This document shows positions 1-8,068 of a stretch of DNA of 64,000 bases, piece by piece (position 1 is the first letter of the stretch; every line of letters starts with the position of its first letter). The stretch comes from an uncultured Hungatella sp. (GTDB lineage: Bacteria > Bacillota > Clostridia > Lachnospirales > Lachnospiraceae). A model generated the notes under the pieces. That model worked only from the letters and a program-made list of their open reading frames with translations. It had not been told where the DNA came from and ran no database searches. The translations under genes and the position numbers were made by a program. The stretch lies in contig CATLBR010000008.1 of the NCBI GenBank assembly GCA_949879795.1, forward strand, positions 54,975 through 118,974. Direction: 5' to 3'.

Positions 1-234
1 ACAGGGCATTTAAAAACAGGGTGGCTGGAAAAAGACGGAATACGATATTATCTCAACCCTGTGGACGACGGCAGCTTTGGCGCTATGAGAACCGGATGGC
101 AGGTCATAGACGGAAAAGATTACTATTTTAATATGTCGTCAGAAGGGGTGTACGGAGCCCTGCTGGCGAACACCATCACTCCTGACGGATATCAGGTGGG
201 ATCGGACGGAGCCAGAATCATTCAGGAACAGTAG
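1..234 (+). CDS. Cell-wall-binding repeat protein, C-terminal end (partial)
   Basis: The window opens inside this reading frame; only the last 77 codons are present, ending at a TAG. The translation has aromatic/glycine repeats such as TGWLEKDGIRYYLN and GWQVIDGKDYYFN, the pattern of choline-binding or glucan-binding (CW_binding) repeats. These usually anchor secreted enzymes or adhesins to teichoic acid or wall polysaccharide. The catalytic or adhesive N-terminal part lies outside the window, so the function cannot be given. A second protein with related W-rich repeats lies at 29632-30297. Confidence 0.8.
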   Translation, partial: TGHLKTGWLEKDGIRYYLNPVDDGSFGAMRTGWQVIDGKDYYFNMSSEGVYGALLANTITPDGYQVGSDGARIIQEQ

Positions 235-245
235 GGCCTTAGCGG

Positions 246-284
246 GCATACAAAAAAGCCGCAGACAGCGGCTTTTTTGTATGC
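246..284 (+). terminator. Rho-independent terminator, probably bidirectional
   Basis: A perfect 17-bp inverted repeat (GCATACAAAAAAGCCGC, 5-nt loop AGACA, then its complement) directly follows the wall-binding gene. The A-run on the left arm and T-run on the right arm would allow termination from either strand. Confidence 0.9.
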
Positions 285-581
285 TTTTCCGAATTCCCTG
301 AAACTTTGTGATTGAGGTTGTAATGTGTAATGCAACAGGAATTTCGATATTTAGTTTTTGGCTGTGTGTCTCAGGGATCAGGGAAAAACAAAAGTGTTTT
401 TCATCCGTTCAATAGAATAATGCATGAGGCGGTGATTTTATTGCGCAGAATTAAAAATTTTTTGTGGGAGATTGTGGAATCACCGTACCGGGAGGCGTTT
501 TATGGGTGTAACCTTATTGACAAGATGGAATAATACAGGTTACAATACAGACAAGAGACAGAGGAGAAGGAGGTGTTTTGG
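285..581. other. Intergenic region without a supported gene
   Basis: About 300 bases between the terminator and the AAA ATPase gene. One 67-codon open frame (330-533) starts here but has no convincing ribosome site and no recognisable family features, so it is not called. The stretch ends with a purine-rich ribosome site (AAGGAGG, 567-573). Confidence 0.5.
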
Positions 582-2363
582 GTGGAGATGGAAGAAAGAG
601 AGAAAGAGATTGAGGAGCTGGAGCAGCAGATAGGGGAACTGCCTATAGGTTATATATCCAGAAAGAATATTCATGGAAAGACTCGCTATTACCGTCAGTG
701 GACAGAGAACGGGAAGATAAAAAGCCAGTATATAAAAGAAGAGGATTTAGAGACCGTCGAGGAGCAGATCGCGCGCCGCAAGGAGCTGCAGCAGAGGCTG
801 AAGGAGCTGGGGAGAAAGACAAAGGAGTCCAGAACCACAGGTTTGAGTGACAGGAGAAAGGCAGGCTTTGACATGGCTTACGCAAAGATGGAATTCGAGA
901 CCAACGTGCTGACAGGAGAAGAACTCCTCGCCATGGCCAGGAACATTGAGAGCAGCAAGAAAAGGGACTGCTATAAGCAGCTTTACGGATATCTTCACGG
1001 GGAGGGCGGGGAGAGAGTCTGCATCGTTCTGGGGCTTCGGAGGACCGGGAAGACCACGCTGATCCGGCAGGCCATCCTGGACATGGAGCAGGAGCAGGTG
1101 AAACGGGCGGCGTACATCAAGACTACGGCGGCGGACAGCATGGAGATCATGGGGAGGGATCTGAAGCGCCTGAACCAGCAGGGGTATAAGTACGTGTTTG
1201 TGGATGAAGTGACCCTGATGGACGACTTTATCGATTCTGCCGCAGTGTTTTCGGATATTTATGCAGCCCAGGGCATGAGAATCGTTCTCACGGGGACGGA
1301 CACTCTTGCCTTCGCTCTGGCCCTGCGGCAGGAACTTTTTGACAGAGCCGTCACCGTAAGAACCACCTTCATCCCCTTCAGAGAGTACAGCAGACTTCTG
1401 GATGTGGACAGCATTGACCAGTATATCCGGTACGGAGGGACTTTGAGGGCAGGTAAACATCAGAGCCCCGGGGGAGTTCAGGGCGGGGAGAAAGAGACTT
1501 TCGCATTGTTCAGAAACAGAGAGTCTACCAGGGAGTACATCGAGAGCGCCGTGTGCCGCAACATCCAGCGGGCCCTGGCGGGCAGCAAAGATAAAAGCCA
1601 GTTCCCCGCTCTTCGATCTCTGGCCGAGACAGGAGAACTGATTCGTATTGTAAATGAAATCATGGAGAACATGAATCTGAATTTCCTTCTCCTGGTGGCG
1701 TCGGGAAATCAGGCTTTCCACGAGCTGCGGATCGCGGTGTGGAATCTGCGGAATGACCGGAGCCGGTCAGAGCAGGCGTCAGGCATCACCAGGGCGCATC
1801 TCACACAGATCAAAGAGGCTCTGGTGGCTCTGGATCTCATCGTGGAGTGTCCGGCCGAGACCACCAGACAAGGGGGGGAGACCGTGGAGAAGGTGATCTT
1901 TACCCAGCCGGGGATGAGATACTGCCAGGTACAGATGCTGCTGGAGGATCTGATGAACGGAGAGCGGTTTGCAAGCCTGAGTCAGATGGAAAAGAAAGAG
2001 TTTTCGGAGAGGATCCTCATGGAAGCCAGGGGGCGCATGCTGGAGGAGATGGTGCTTATGGAGACGGAGAAAGCGCTGTCAGGAAGATACCAGGTGTTCA
2101 AGATGCAGCTGGCTACAGGGGAGTTTGACATGGTGGTCTACGACACCCAGGAGAACAACTGCACCCTGTGTGAGGTGAGGGGGAGCAAGGCGGTGGTCTC
2201 CAACCGTTTCAGAAGAGTTCCTGATATGGAGAAATACCGCCAGATCGAAAAGCGCTTCGGCCCCATCACGGAGAGGTTCATGCTGTGCAGGGATCCAAAT
2301 GTCCAGGACAGTGCAGGGGGCAAATACTGCAGCATCGAAGAGTACCTGAGAAGTTTATCATAG
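582..2363 (+). CDS. AAA-family ATPase with possible C-terminal nuclease-like domain
   Basis: A protein of about 593 residues. The first 60 residues carry a short motif (LPIGYISRKNIHGKTRYYRQ followed by lysine-rich SQYIKEEDLE) that I associate with small nucleic-acid-linked domains, then a coiled-coil-like stretch. A P-loop (GLRRTGKT, near residue 155) and Walker B (YVFVDEV, near 208) define an ATPase resembling the AAA_14/DUF4143 group. The end has GEFDMVVYD followed by CEVRGSK, which resembles the D...ExK core of the restriction-like fold in DUF4143 proteins. GTG at 582 is preferred because AAGGAGG lies 8 bases upstream; GTG 573 overlaps the ribosome site and ATG 588 is also possible. It stands alone upstream of the RpiR gene. 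The cellular role is unknown; this group often travels with mobile DNA. Confidence 0.75.
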   Translation: MEMEEREKEIEELEQQIGELPIGYISRKNIHGKTRYYRQWTENGKIKSQYIKEEDLETVEEQIARRKELQQRLKELGRKTKESRTTGLSDRRKAGFDMAYAKMEFETNVLTGEELLAMARNIESSKKRDCYKQLYGYLHGEGGERVCIVLGLRRTGKTTLIRQAILDMEQEQVKRAAYIKTTAADSMEIMGRDLKRLNQQGYKYVFVDEVTLMDDFIDSAAVFSDIYAAQGMRIVLTGTDTLAFALALRQELFDRAVTVRTTFIPFREYSRLLDVDSIDQYIRYGGTLRAGKHQSPGGVQGGEKETFALFRNRESTREYIESAVCRNIQRALAGSKDKSQFPALRSLAETGELIRIVNEIMENMNLNFLLLVASGNQAFHELRIAVWNLRNDRSRSEQASGITRAHLTQIKEALVALDLIVECPAETTRQGGETVEKVIFTQPGMRYCQVQMLLEDLMNGERFASLSQMEKKEFSERILMEARGRMLEEMVLMETEKALSGRYQVFKMQLATGEFDMVVYDTQENNCTLCEVRGSKAVVSNRFRRVPDMEKYRQIEKRFGPITERFMLCRDPNVQDSAGGKYCSIEEYLRSLS

Positions 2364-2393
2364 ATACGTAACAGAGAAGACGGAGGAGATGAC

Positions 2394-3254
2394 ATGTCGA
2401 TTTTAAGCCAGCTTAAAAAAGAACAGATATTCACCAGCTCGGAGATGGAGGTGGTGAATTACATTGTGTCTCATCCCAGAGCCGCGGTGAAGGCTACTAT
2501 CAGAGAACTGGCGGAGCTGACCTATTCTTCGCCGTCAACCATCGGAAGAGTCTGCAAAAAAGTGGGGGTTGACGGTTTTACGGAATTGAAAATCAAGCTG
2601 GCCACCGAGCTGGACCGCCTGGTGGTGGAGTCGGGCGCTGTGGATGTAAGCATTCCTGTGGGTCCGGAGGATAAGATAGAAGATTTTCCAAAAATATTTT
2701 TTAATCTCCACTACCAGGCTCTGTCTGACGCCTATCACACCGTGGATATCAAGGAGGTAAAAGCAGTGGCCGACGTGCTGTACCAGGCTGACAGCGTCTT
2801 TGTGCTGGGGTCTCAGCAGTCTCTGATCCTGGCCATGGATTTTATGTGCAAAAGCGCCAAGCTGGGCTTTCCGTTTTTCAATCCACTGATGAACAACGGA
2901 TTCAACAACAATCTGTACAGGAAGAAGAACTGTAAAAAGATGGCGGCTCTGCTCATATCCCAATATGCAGACAGCCGCCGGGTAAGCAGATGGATAAAAG
3001 AGCTGAAGAGCATGAAGAGCCAGATCTGTCTGATCACCGCAAATCCGGACAGCCCTAACATCAGCCGGGTTCACCATGCGGTGGTCATCGACAGCGAGGA
3101 GGCGGTGACGGGAAAGATAGGCAATTTCGCATCCAGGACAGCGCTGTCCTACGTGCTGGACATTCTGTATATGATCCTGTTCATGAAAGATTATGAAGAT
3201 AATCTGACTTATATGAAACGATGGAATGAGGAGAGAGAGCGGCCGGAATGGTAA
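2394..3254 (+). CDS. MurR/RpiR-family transcriptional regulator
   Basis: A 286-residue regulator with an N-terminal RpiR helix-turn-helix (about residues 1-77; ELTYSSPSTIGRVCKKVGVD is the recognition region) and a sugar-isomerase (SIS) effector domain (about 110-250), which in this family binds a phosphosugar. It lies 200 bases upstream of a PTS IIC permease on the same strand, with a sigma-A promoter and an overlapping inverted repeat between them (3313-3351). I infer that it controls the permease in response to the imported phosphosugar. The sugar cannot be read from the sequence. A GGAGG ribosome site precedes the ATG. Confidence 0.9.
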   Translation: MSILSQLKKEQIFTSSEMEVVNYIVSHPRAAVKATIRELAELTYSSPSTIGRVCKKVGVDGFTELKIKLATELDRLVVESGAVDVSIPVGPEDKIEDFPKIFFNLHYQALSDAYHTVDIKEVKAVADVLYQADSVFVLGSQQSLILAMDFMCKSAKLGFPFFNPLMNNGFNNNLYRKKNCKKMAALLISQYADSRRVSRWIKELKSMKSQICLITANPDSPNISRVHHAVVIDSEEAVTGKIGNFASRTALSYVLDILYMILFMKDYEDNLTYMKRWNEERERPEW

Positions 3255-3312
3255 AATGTCCCCAAAATATTTCCTGATTTTTTTTTGATTGAGGTAAAAG
3301 ATACCATATTGC

Positions 3313-3351
3313 TTTGAAAATATTGTCAAATTAAGGGATAAAATTTATAAT
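3313..3351 (+). promoter_or_regulatory. Promoter with overlapping inverted repeat upstream of PTS IIC
   Basis: TTGTCA (3323-3328), 17-bp spacer and TATAAT (3346-3351) make a near-consensus sigma-A promoter. TTTGA...TCAAA (3313-3330), an 18-bp imperfect palindrome, covers the -35 box. This is a plausible RpiR operator, since binding there would block polymerase. Operator identity is inference. Confidence 0.7.
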
Positions 3352-3390
3352 CGTACTATGAAAACTTAACAAAATCAGGAGGCTTGGACT

Positions 3391-3459
3391 ATGAAAAGGA
3401 AGATGCTTAAACACCATGAAAGCACATCCCTCAGGAAAGGAGGTGCCGTGAGATGGTAG
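3391..3459 (+). CDS. 22-codon peptide overlapping the PTS IIC start (possible leader)
   Basis: AGGAGG (3377-3382) sits 8 bases before an ATG that opens a 22-codon frame (starts MKRKMLKHHES, ends GGAVRW). Its TAG overlaps the ATG of the permease gene in another frame, and the permease ribosome site (AAAGGAGG, 3437-3443) lies inside the peptide frame. The layout suggests translational coupling or a leader peptide. The peptide is very basic. No homologue is known to me, and it may act only through its translation. Confidence 0.5.
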   Translation: MKRKMLKHHESTSLRKGGAVRW

Positions 3460-4766
3460 AAAAACTGATGAATGGAATGCTGACATTCGCGGCAAAGCTG
3501 TCTAACCAGAGACATCTGGGCGCTATCAGAAACGCGTTTACCATGCTGCTCCCTGTAGTTGTCACCGGTGCATTCTGTACTCTGATTTCCAATGTAGTGT
3601 GTAACGTGAAACCGGGATATGTGAGTGTGGCCAATCTGCCGGGCATGAGCTGGCTGGCCAAGCTCTCTCCCATTTTTACGGCTGCCAACTATGGTACCAT
3701 GAACTTTATCAGTATCGGAATCATCATACTGATTGCCATCGGACTGGCAGAGAGCTACGGGATAAAGGATCTGACTGTCGCCCCTGTGGCACTGGGTTCT
3801 TACATCTCTCTGTGTGTCACAACCGCCACCGTCAACTGTGACGTGAAGGAGGGTGTGGTCCATGAGGTCGCCAGTGTTCTGTCGGCAGGCTACACGGATG
3901 CCAAAGGACTTTTCGTAGGATTGATCACGGCTCTGTGCGCCACTGAGATTTACTGTCGGATGATCAAGAGCGGAAAGCTGGAGATCAAACTGCCGGAAAG
4001 CGTGCCGTCCAATGTGGCCCGCTCCTTCACCATCCTGTTTCCGGCGGCGCTGACCATACTTATCGTCTCTGCCGTGGGGTTCGTCTTTGAGATGATTACG
4101 GGAATGTCCGTATTCAGTGCGATCACTACCTTCATCCAGAGACCTCTCATGAACATCCTGACCGGTCTGCCGGGCTACCTGTTCCTGATCTTTATGACGA
4201 CGGTGCTGTGGGTGTTCGGTATCCACGGAACACAGACTCTGGGTGCCGTGTATTCCCCCATTCTGCTGACTGCCTATGCGGAGAATGAGGCGGCCTACGC
4301 AGCGGGAACCGCCATCCCCAATATCATCTGTAGCCCGTTTTTGTCCTGTTTTTCCATCATCACCGGAGCAGGTATCACAGGAGGACTGTTGATCGCCATC
4401 CTTCTGTTCTCCAAGAGGGACGACTACAGGGCCGTGGCCAAGATTGCCATTCCCTGTGCGTTTTTCAATATCAATGAGCCGGTTACCTTCGGTCTTCCCA
4501 TCGTGTTAAACCCGATTCTGGCCATTCCGTTTATGATTGCCCCGGCAGTGTCCGCAACCTTTGCTTACTTTATGACCTCCATCGGATTCTGCGGGCGCAT
4601 GGTGGTGAACTCACCGTGGACTACACCGCCGGTGTTGATGGCGTTTCTGTCATCAGGCGGATCCCTTGGAGCCGCTGTCACACAGCTTTTGTGTATCCTT
4701 TTGGCGGGAGTTGTGTATACGCCGTTTGTTCTGATATCCAATCATCAGAAACCGGCAGAAGAATAA
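3453..4766 (+). CDS. PTS sugar transporter subunit IIC, lactose/cellobiose family
   Basis: A 437-residue polytopic membrane protein with about ten hydrophobic segments. The signature INEPVTFGLPIVLNP near residue 330 is typical of the EIIC domain of the cellobiose/lactose/chitobiose PTS family, which moves a beta-glucoside or related sugar across the membrane while phosphorylating it. The gene has no IIA or IIB partner beside it; a lone IIB-like gene lies at 56510. It follows an RpiR regulator and an overlapping 22-codon peptide, and ends at a strong terminator, so it appears to be a one-permease transcription unit. The substrate is not predictable. Confidence 0.9.
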   Translation: MVEKLMNGMLTFAAKLSNQRHLGAIRNAFTMLLPVVVTGAFCTLISNVVCNVKPGYVSVANLPGMSWLAKLSPIFTAANYGTMNFISIGIIILIAIGLAESYGIKDLTVAPVALGSYISLCVTTATVNCDVKEGVVHEVASVLSAGYTDAKGLFVGLITALCATEIYCRMIKSGKLEIKLPESVPSNVARSFTILFPAALTILIVSAVGFVFEMITGMSVFSAITTFIQRPLMNILTGLPGYLFLIFMTTVLWVFGIHGTQTLGAVYSPILLTAYAENEAAYAAGTAIPNIICSPFLSCFSIITGAGITGGLLIAILLFSKRDDYRAVAKIAIPCAFFNINEPVTFGLPIVLNPILAIPFMIAPAVSATFAYFMTSIGFCGRMVVNSPWTTPPVLMAFLSSGGSLGAAVTQLLCILLAGVVYTPFVLISNHQKPAEE

Positions 4767-4799
4767 TCTGAGAGAGCCGAATACCATTCCTAAGTAGAT

Positions 4800-4846
4800 G
4801 CCCCAGCCCCGGACGCGGAAAATGTGTCCGGGGCTGGGGCGTTTTT
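4800..4846 (+). terminator. Rho-independent terminator after PTS IIC
   Basis: A perfect 15-bp GC-rich stem (GCCCCAGCCCCGGAC at 4800-4814 with its complement at 4826-4840, 11-base loop) followed by GTTTTT. Confidence 0.95.
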
Positions 4847-4860
4847 ATGTGGAGAGACTA

Positions 4861-4889
4861 TTGTTTTCATTGCGGCTGTAGGTTATAAT
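4861..4889 (+). promoter_or_regulatory. Sigma-A promoter for the prmA operon
   Basis: TTGTTT (4861-4866), 17-bp spacer, TATAAT (4884-4889). The leader to prmA is about 165 bases, longer than usual, and shows no riboswitch I recognise. Confidence 0.65.
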
Positions 4890-5061
4890 TATGAAGACTG
4901 ATTTTTGTGGAAAATCTTAGGGATTCATGCTATGATACATGTCTGACGGCAGCAAAAAACGTGTAAACCCGTATGGGTCCGTCTGCGGGCCTGCCACAAC
5001 ACATGAAAGTCTGGTGGGCGCATTTGGCATCCCTGAATTTAAAGTGAGGAGAACATAAAAT

Positions 5062-6021
5062 ATGAAATGGAGAAAATTTACACTGACCACCACCACGGCC
5101 GCGGTGGATCTGGTGAGCAGTCTTTTTGACGAGATCGGCATCCAGGGCATCGAGATCGAGGACCATGTGCCCCTCACCGAGGCGGAGACAAAAGGCATGT
5201 TCATCGATATTCTGCCGGACATGGGGCAGGACGATGGGGTGGCGAAGGTCAGTTTTTATCTGGAAGATTTGTCGGATCTGGAACGGATCATGAGAGAGGT
5301 AGAGGAGGGGCTGGACGAGCTGAGCCAGTTCGTGGATCTGGGAGAGAGGACTATCACCTGGTCGGAGACGGAGGACAAGGACTGGATCAACAACTGGAAG
5401 CAGTACTTTAAGCCTTTCACGGTAGACGATATCCTCATCAAGCCTACTTGGGAGGAGATTCCGGAGAGCCACAAGGACAAACTGCTGATTCAGATCGACC
5501 CGGGAACCGCCTTCGGAACGGGGCAGCACGAGACCACTCAGCTGTGCATCCGACAGCTGAAAAAATATGTCAAACAGGGGGACAGGATTCTGGATGTGGG
5601 AACAGGGAGCGGCATTCTTGGCATCACGGCCCTGAAGCTGGGGGCTGACCGTGTCTTCGGCACGGATCTGGACGAAAATGCCGTCGCCGCCGTGGGAGAA
5701 AATCTGGAATCCAACTCCATCAGCAGCGCCGACTTTCAGGTGGTTCAGGGCAACATCATCGACGATGAGACCGTCAAGGAACAGGCAGGCAGGGAGTGCT
5801 ATGATATCGCCGTGGCCAATATTCTGGCTCCGGTGATTATCCTGCTCCAAAAGGAGATCCCAGCCCATCTGAAAAAGGGGGGGATTTTCATCACCTCCGG
5901 CATCATCAACACCAAGGAGGAGGCAGTGAGGCAGGCCCTGGAGGCCAACGGGGAGCTGGAGATCGTGGAGACCACATACCAGGGTGAGTGGGTGTCTGTC
6001 ACGGCCAGAAGAGTAGGCTGA
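5062..6021 (+). CDS. prmA: Ribosomal protein L11 methyltransferase
   Basis: A 319-residue class I SAM-dependent methyltransferase that methylates ribosomal protein L11 in the cytoplasm. The family signatures are present: DPGTAFGTGQHETT near residue 148, the SAM-binding loop ILDVGTGSGILGI near 177, and VANILAPVI near 250, which corresponds to the catalytic N-(I/L)-L loop. Length and domain order are normal for PrmA. It is the first gene of a run prmA-rsmE-cysteine desulfurase-thiI with gaps of 30-60 bases, all concerned with ribosome or tRNA modification. The prmA-rsmE pairing is common in Firmicutes. Confidence 0.95.
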   Translation: MKWRKFTLTTTTAAVDLVSSLFDEIGIQGIEIEDHVPLTEAETKGMFIDILPDMGQDDGVAKVSFYLEDLSDLERIMREVEEGLDELSQFVDLGERTITWSETEDKDWINNWKQYFKPFTVDDILIKPTWEEIPESHKDKLLIQIDPGTAFGTGQHETTQLCIRQLKKYVKQGDRILDVGTGSGILGITALKLGADRVFGTDLDENAVAAVGENLESNSISSADFQVVQGNIIDDETVKEQAGRECYDIAVANILAPVIILLQKEIPAHLKKGGIFITSGIINTKEEAVRQALEANGELEIVETTYQGEWVSVTARRVG

Positions 6022-6078
6022 CCCCTGTCATGGTTAAATGGCCATACAACACTTGAAATCGGAGAAAAGGGAGAAAAC

Positions 6079-6837
6079 GTGTACCATTTTTTTGTAGAAA
6101 AAGATCAGATCGGCCAGGAGGAGATTACCATCCGCGGCTCAGATGTGAACCATATCCGCAATGTTCTGCGGATGAAACCGGGGGAGAGGGTGTTTGTAAG
6201 CGACGGGGAGAAAAAGGGCTACGAGTGCAGGATCACGGCGCTCACCGGGGAGACGGTTACGGCCAGGATTCTGTCGGAGAGTGAGGACACCAGAGAACTG
6301 CCTGCCCACATCCATCTGTTTCAGGGACTTCCCAAGGGCGACAAGATGGAGCTCATCATCCAGAAGGCGGTGGAGCTGGGGGCCTGTGAGGTAATTCCTG
6401 TGTCCACCCGCAGGACTGTGGTGAAGCTGGACAAGAAAAAGGAGGAAGCCAGGGTCGCGAGATGGAATACCATCGCCGAGAGCGCCGCGAAGCAGTCGGG
6501 GCGGGGAGTGATACCCAGGGTGTGGGGAGTCATGACTTTTGAGGAGGCTCTGGTCTACGGAAATGATTTTCAGGTAAAAGTCATCCCTTTTGAGCGGGCA
6601 GCGGGGATGGAGACCGCGAAGAAGGAGCTGGAGAGCATCCGGCCGGGGATGGATGTGGGAATATTCATCGGCCCGGAAGGCGGTTTTGAAGATGAAGAGA
6701 TCGCTCTGGCGCAGTCTCACGGTGTGACCCCTATTTCTCTGGGAAAGAGGGTTTTGAGGACGGAGACGGCGGGGCTTATGGTGCTCTCGGTGGCAGGGTA
6801 TCTGCTGGAGTCCAGATGGGACGATACGGAGGGCTGA
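6079..6837 (+). CDS. rsmE: 16S rRNA (uracil-1498-N3)-methyltransferase
   Basis: A 252-residue SPOUT-fold methyltransferase that modifies U1498 of 16S rRNA in the small subunit. An N-terminal PUA-like part (HHIRNVLRMKPGE-type region; here VNHIRNVLRMKPGE) is followed by the knotted SPOUT domain with the diagnostic IGPEGGFEDEEI and LGKRVLRTETA near the C-terminus. The start is GTG at 6079 behind AAAAGGGAG. It follows prmA by 57 bases and precedes the desulfurase by 46, so co-transcription is likely. Confidence in the family is high. Confidence 0.95.
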   Translation: MYHFFVEKDQIGQEEITIRGSDVNHIRNVLRMKPGERVFVSDGEKKGYECRITALTGETVTARILSESEDTRELPAHIHLFQGLPKGDKMELIIQKAVELGACEVIPVSTRRTVVKLDKKKEEARVARWNTIAESAAKQSGRGVIPRVWGVMTFEEALVYGNDFQVKVIPFERAAGMETAKKELESIRPGMDVGIFIGPEGGFEDEEIALAQSHGVTPISLGKRVLRTETAGLMVLSVAGYLLESRWDDTEG

Positions 6838-6883
6838 GGCGCGGAGAACGCAGGGAAAGAATAAAGGCAGGGGAAACAGACAG

Positions 6884-8038
6884 ATGGAAGCATATTTTGA
6901 CAATTCGGCGACAACCAGAGTCCTGGACTCTGTAAAAGATATTGTGGTAAAGACCATGACAGAGGATTACGGCAACGCCGCCTCAAAACATGGGAAAGGC
7001 GTGAAGGCAGAGCAGTATATCCGGGAGGCCAGAGGCATCATCGCCAGGAGCCTGAAGGTGGACGAGAAGGAGATCATATTCACCTCCGGGGGCTCGGAGT
7101 CCAACAATATGGCCCTGATGGGAGCGGCTATGGCCAACCGGCGCAGGGGCAACCACATCATAAGCACAAACGTGGAGCACTCATCCGTGTACAACACTCT
7201 GGGCTTTCTGGAGGAACAAGGGTTTGAGATCACTTATCTTCCCGTGGACGCCCGGGGCCACATAAGCCTGGACCAGCTGAAAGACAGCCTCCGGCCGGAG
7301 ACCATCCTGGTGTCCGTGATGTATGTGAACAACGAGGTGGGCTCGGTGGAACCTGTGGAAGAGATAGCAAAAGTCATAAAAGAAAACCGGCCGGGAGCCC
7401 TCCTCCATGTGGACGCCATACAGGCCTACGGAAAATATGAGATCCGCCCAAAACGCCAGGGCATCGACCTGCTGAGCGTCAGCGGCCACAAGCTGCACGG
7501 ACCAAAAGGAGTGGGCTTTTTGTATGTGGGGAGCAAGGTGAAGGTGAAACCTCTCATATACGGAGGAGGTCAGCAGAGAGGAATGCGCTCCGGCACGGAG
7601 AATGTGCCCGGGGTGGCAGGCCTGGGTGTGGCGGTGAAGGAGATGTACACCGGACACAAGGAGAAGATAGACTATTTATATGGATTGAAAGATCATTTCA
7701 TGACCAGAATCAAAGAAGTGGAGGGCTGTACGGTCAACAGCCAGCCGGGTAGAGAGAGCGCCCCCCAGATTGTCAGCGTCAGCTTTGAGGGCGTCCGCAG
7801 CGAGGTGCTGCTCCATGCCCTGGAAGAGAGGGAGATATATGTGTCCTCCGGGTCCGCGTGCTCCAGCAATCATCCGGGAATCAGCGGAACCCTCAAGGGC
7901 ATCGGGGTGAGGCAGGAGCTTCTGGATTCCACCCTTCGGTTCAGCTTCGGAATGTTCAACAAGAAGGAAGAGATCGACTATACTATCGAGGTGCTGAAAG
8001 AGCTTCTGCCCGTGCTCCGCAGATACCGCAGGGCGTGA
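6884..8038 (+). CDS. Cysteine desulfurase (NifS/IscS-like), probable ThiI partner
   Basis: A 384-residue class V aminotransferase-fold enzyme that removes sulfur from cysteine as a persulfide. The PLP lysine is K203 in SVSGHKLHGPKG; the persulfide cysteine is about C326 in SSGSACSSNH; SGTENVPG is also conserved. thiI starts 30 bases downstream. Bacillus subtilis has the same arrangement (NifZ-ThiI), where the desulfurase feeds sulfur to ThiI for 4-thiouridine in tRNA, so that role is inferred here rather than general Fe-S assembly. The ribosome site is AGGGGAAACAG, weaker than those of its neighbours. Confidence 0.92.
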   Translation: MEAYFDNSATTRVLDSVKDIVVKTMTEDYGNAASKHGKGVKAEQYIREARGIIARSLKVDEKEIIFTSGGSESNNMALMGAAMANRRRGNHIISTNVEHSSVYNTLGFLEEQGFEITYLPVDARGHISLDQLKDSLRPETILVSVMYVNNEVGSVEPVEEIAKVIKENRPGALLHVDAIQAYGKYEIRPKRQGIDLLSVSGHKLHGPKGVGFLYVGSKVKVKPLIYGGGQQRGMRSGTENVPGVAGLGVAVKEMYTGHKEKIDYLYGLKDHFMTRIKEVEGCTVNSQPGRESAPQIVSVSFEGVRSEVLLHALEEREIYVSSGSACSSNHPGISGTLKGIGVRQELLDSTLRFSFGMFNKKEEIDYTIEVLKELLPVLRRYRRA

Positions 8039-8068
8039 GGAGGAGAGTCAGCAGGGAAAGGATAAGCC

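Noticed and set aside
330..533. 67-codon plus-strand frame in the first intergenic region
   Set aside because: Weak ribosome spacing and no recognisable homology or domain; kept only as a mention.
747..1721. Minus-strand open frame of 324 codons
   Set aside because: It lies wholly inside the AAA ATPase gene, has no ribosome site and no family features. It is a by-product of GC-rich coding DNA.
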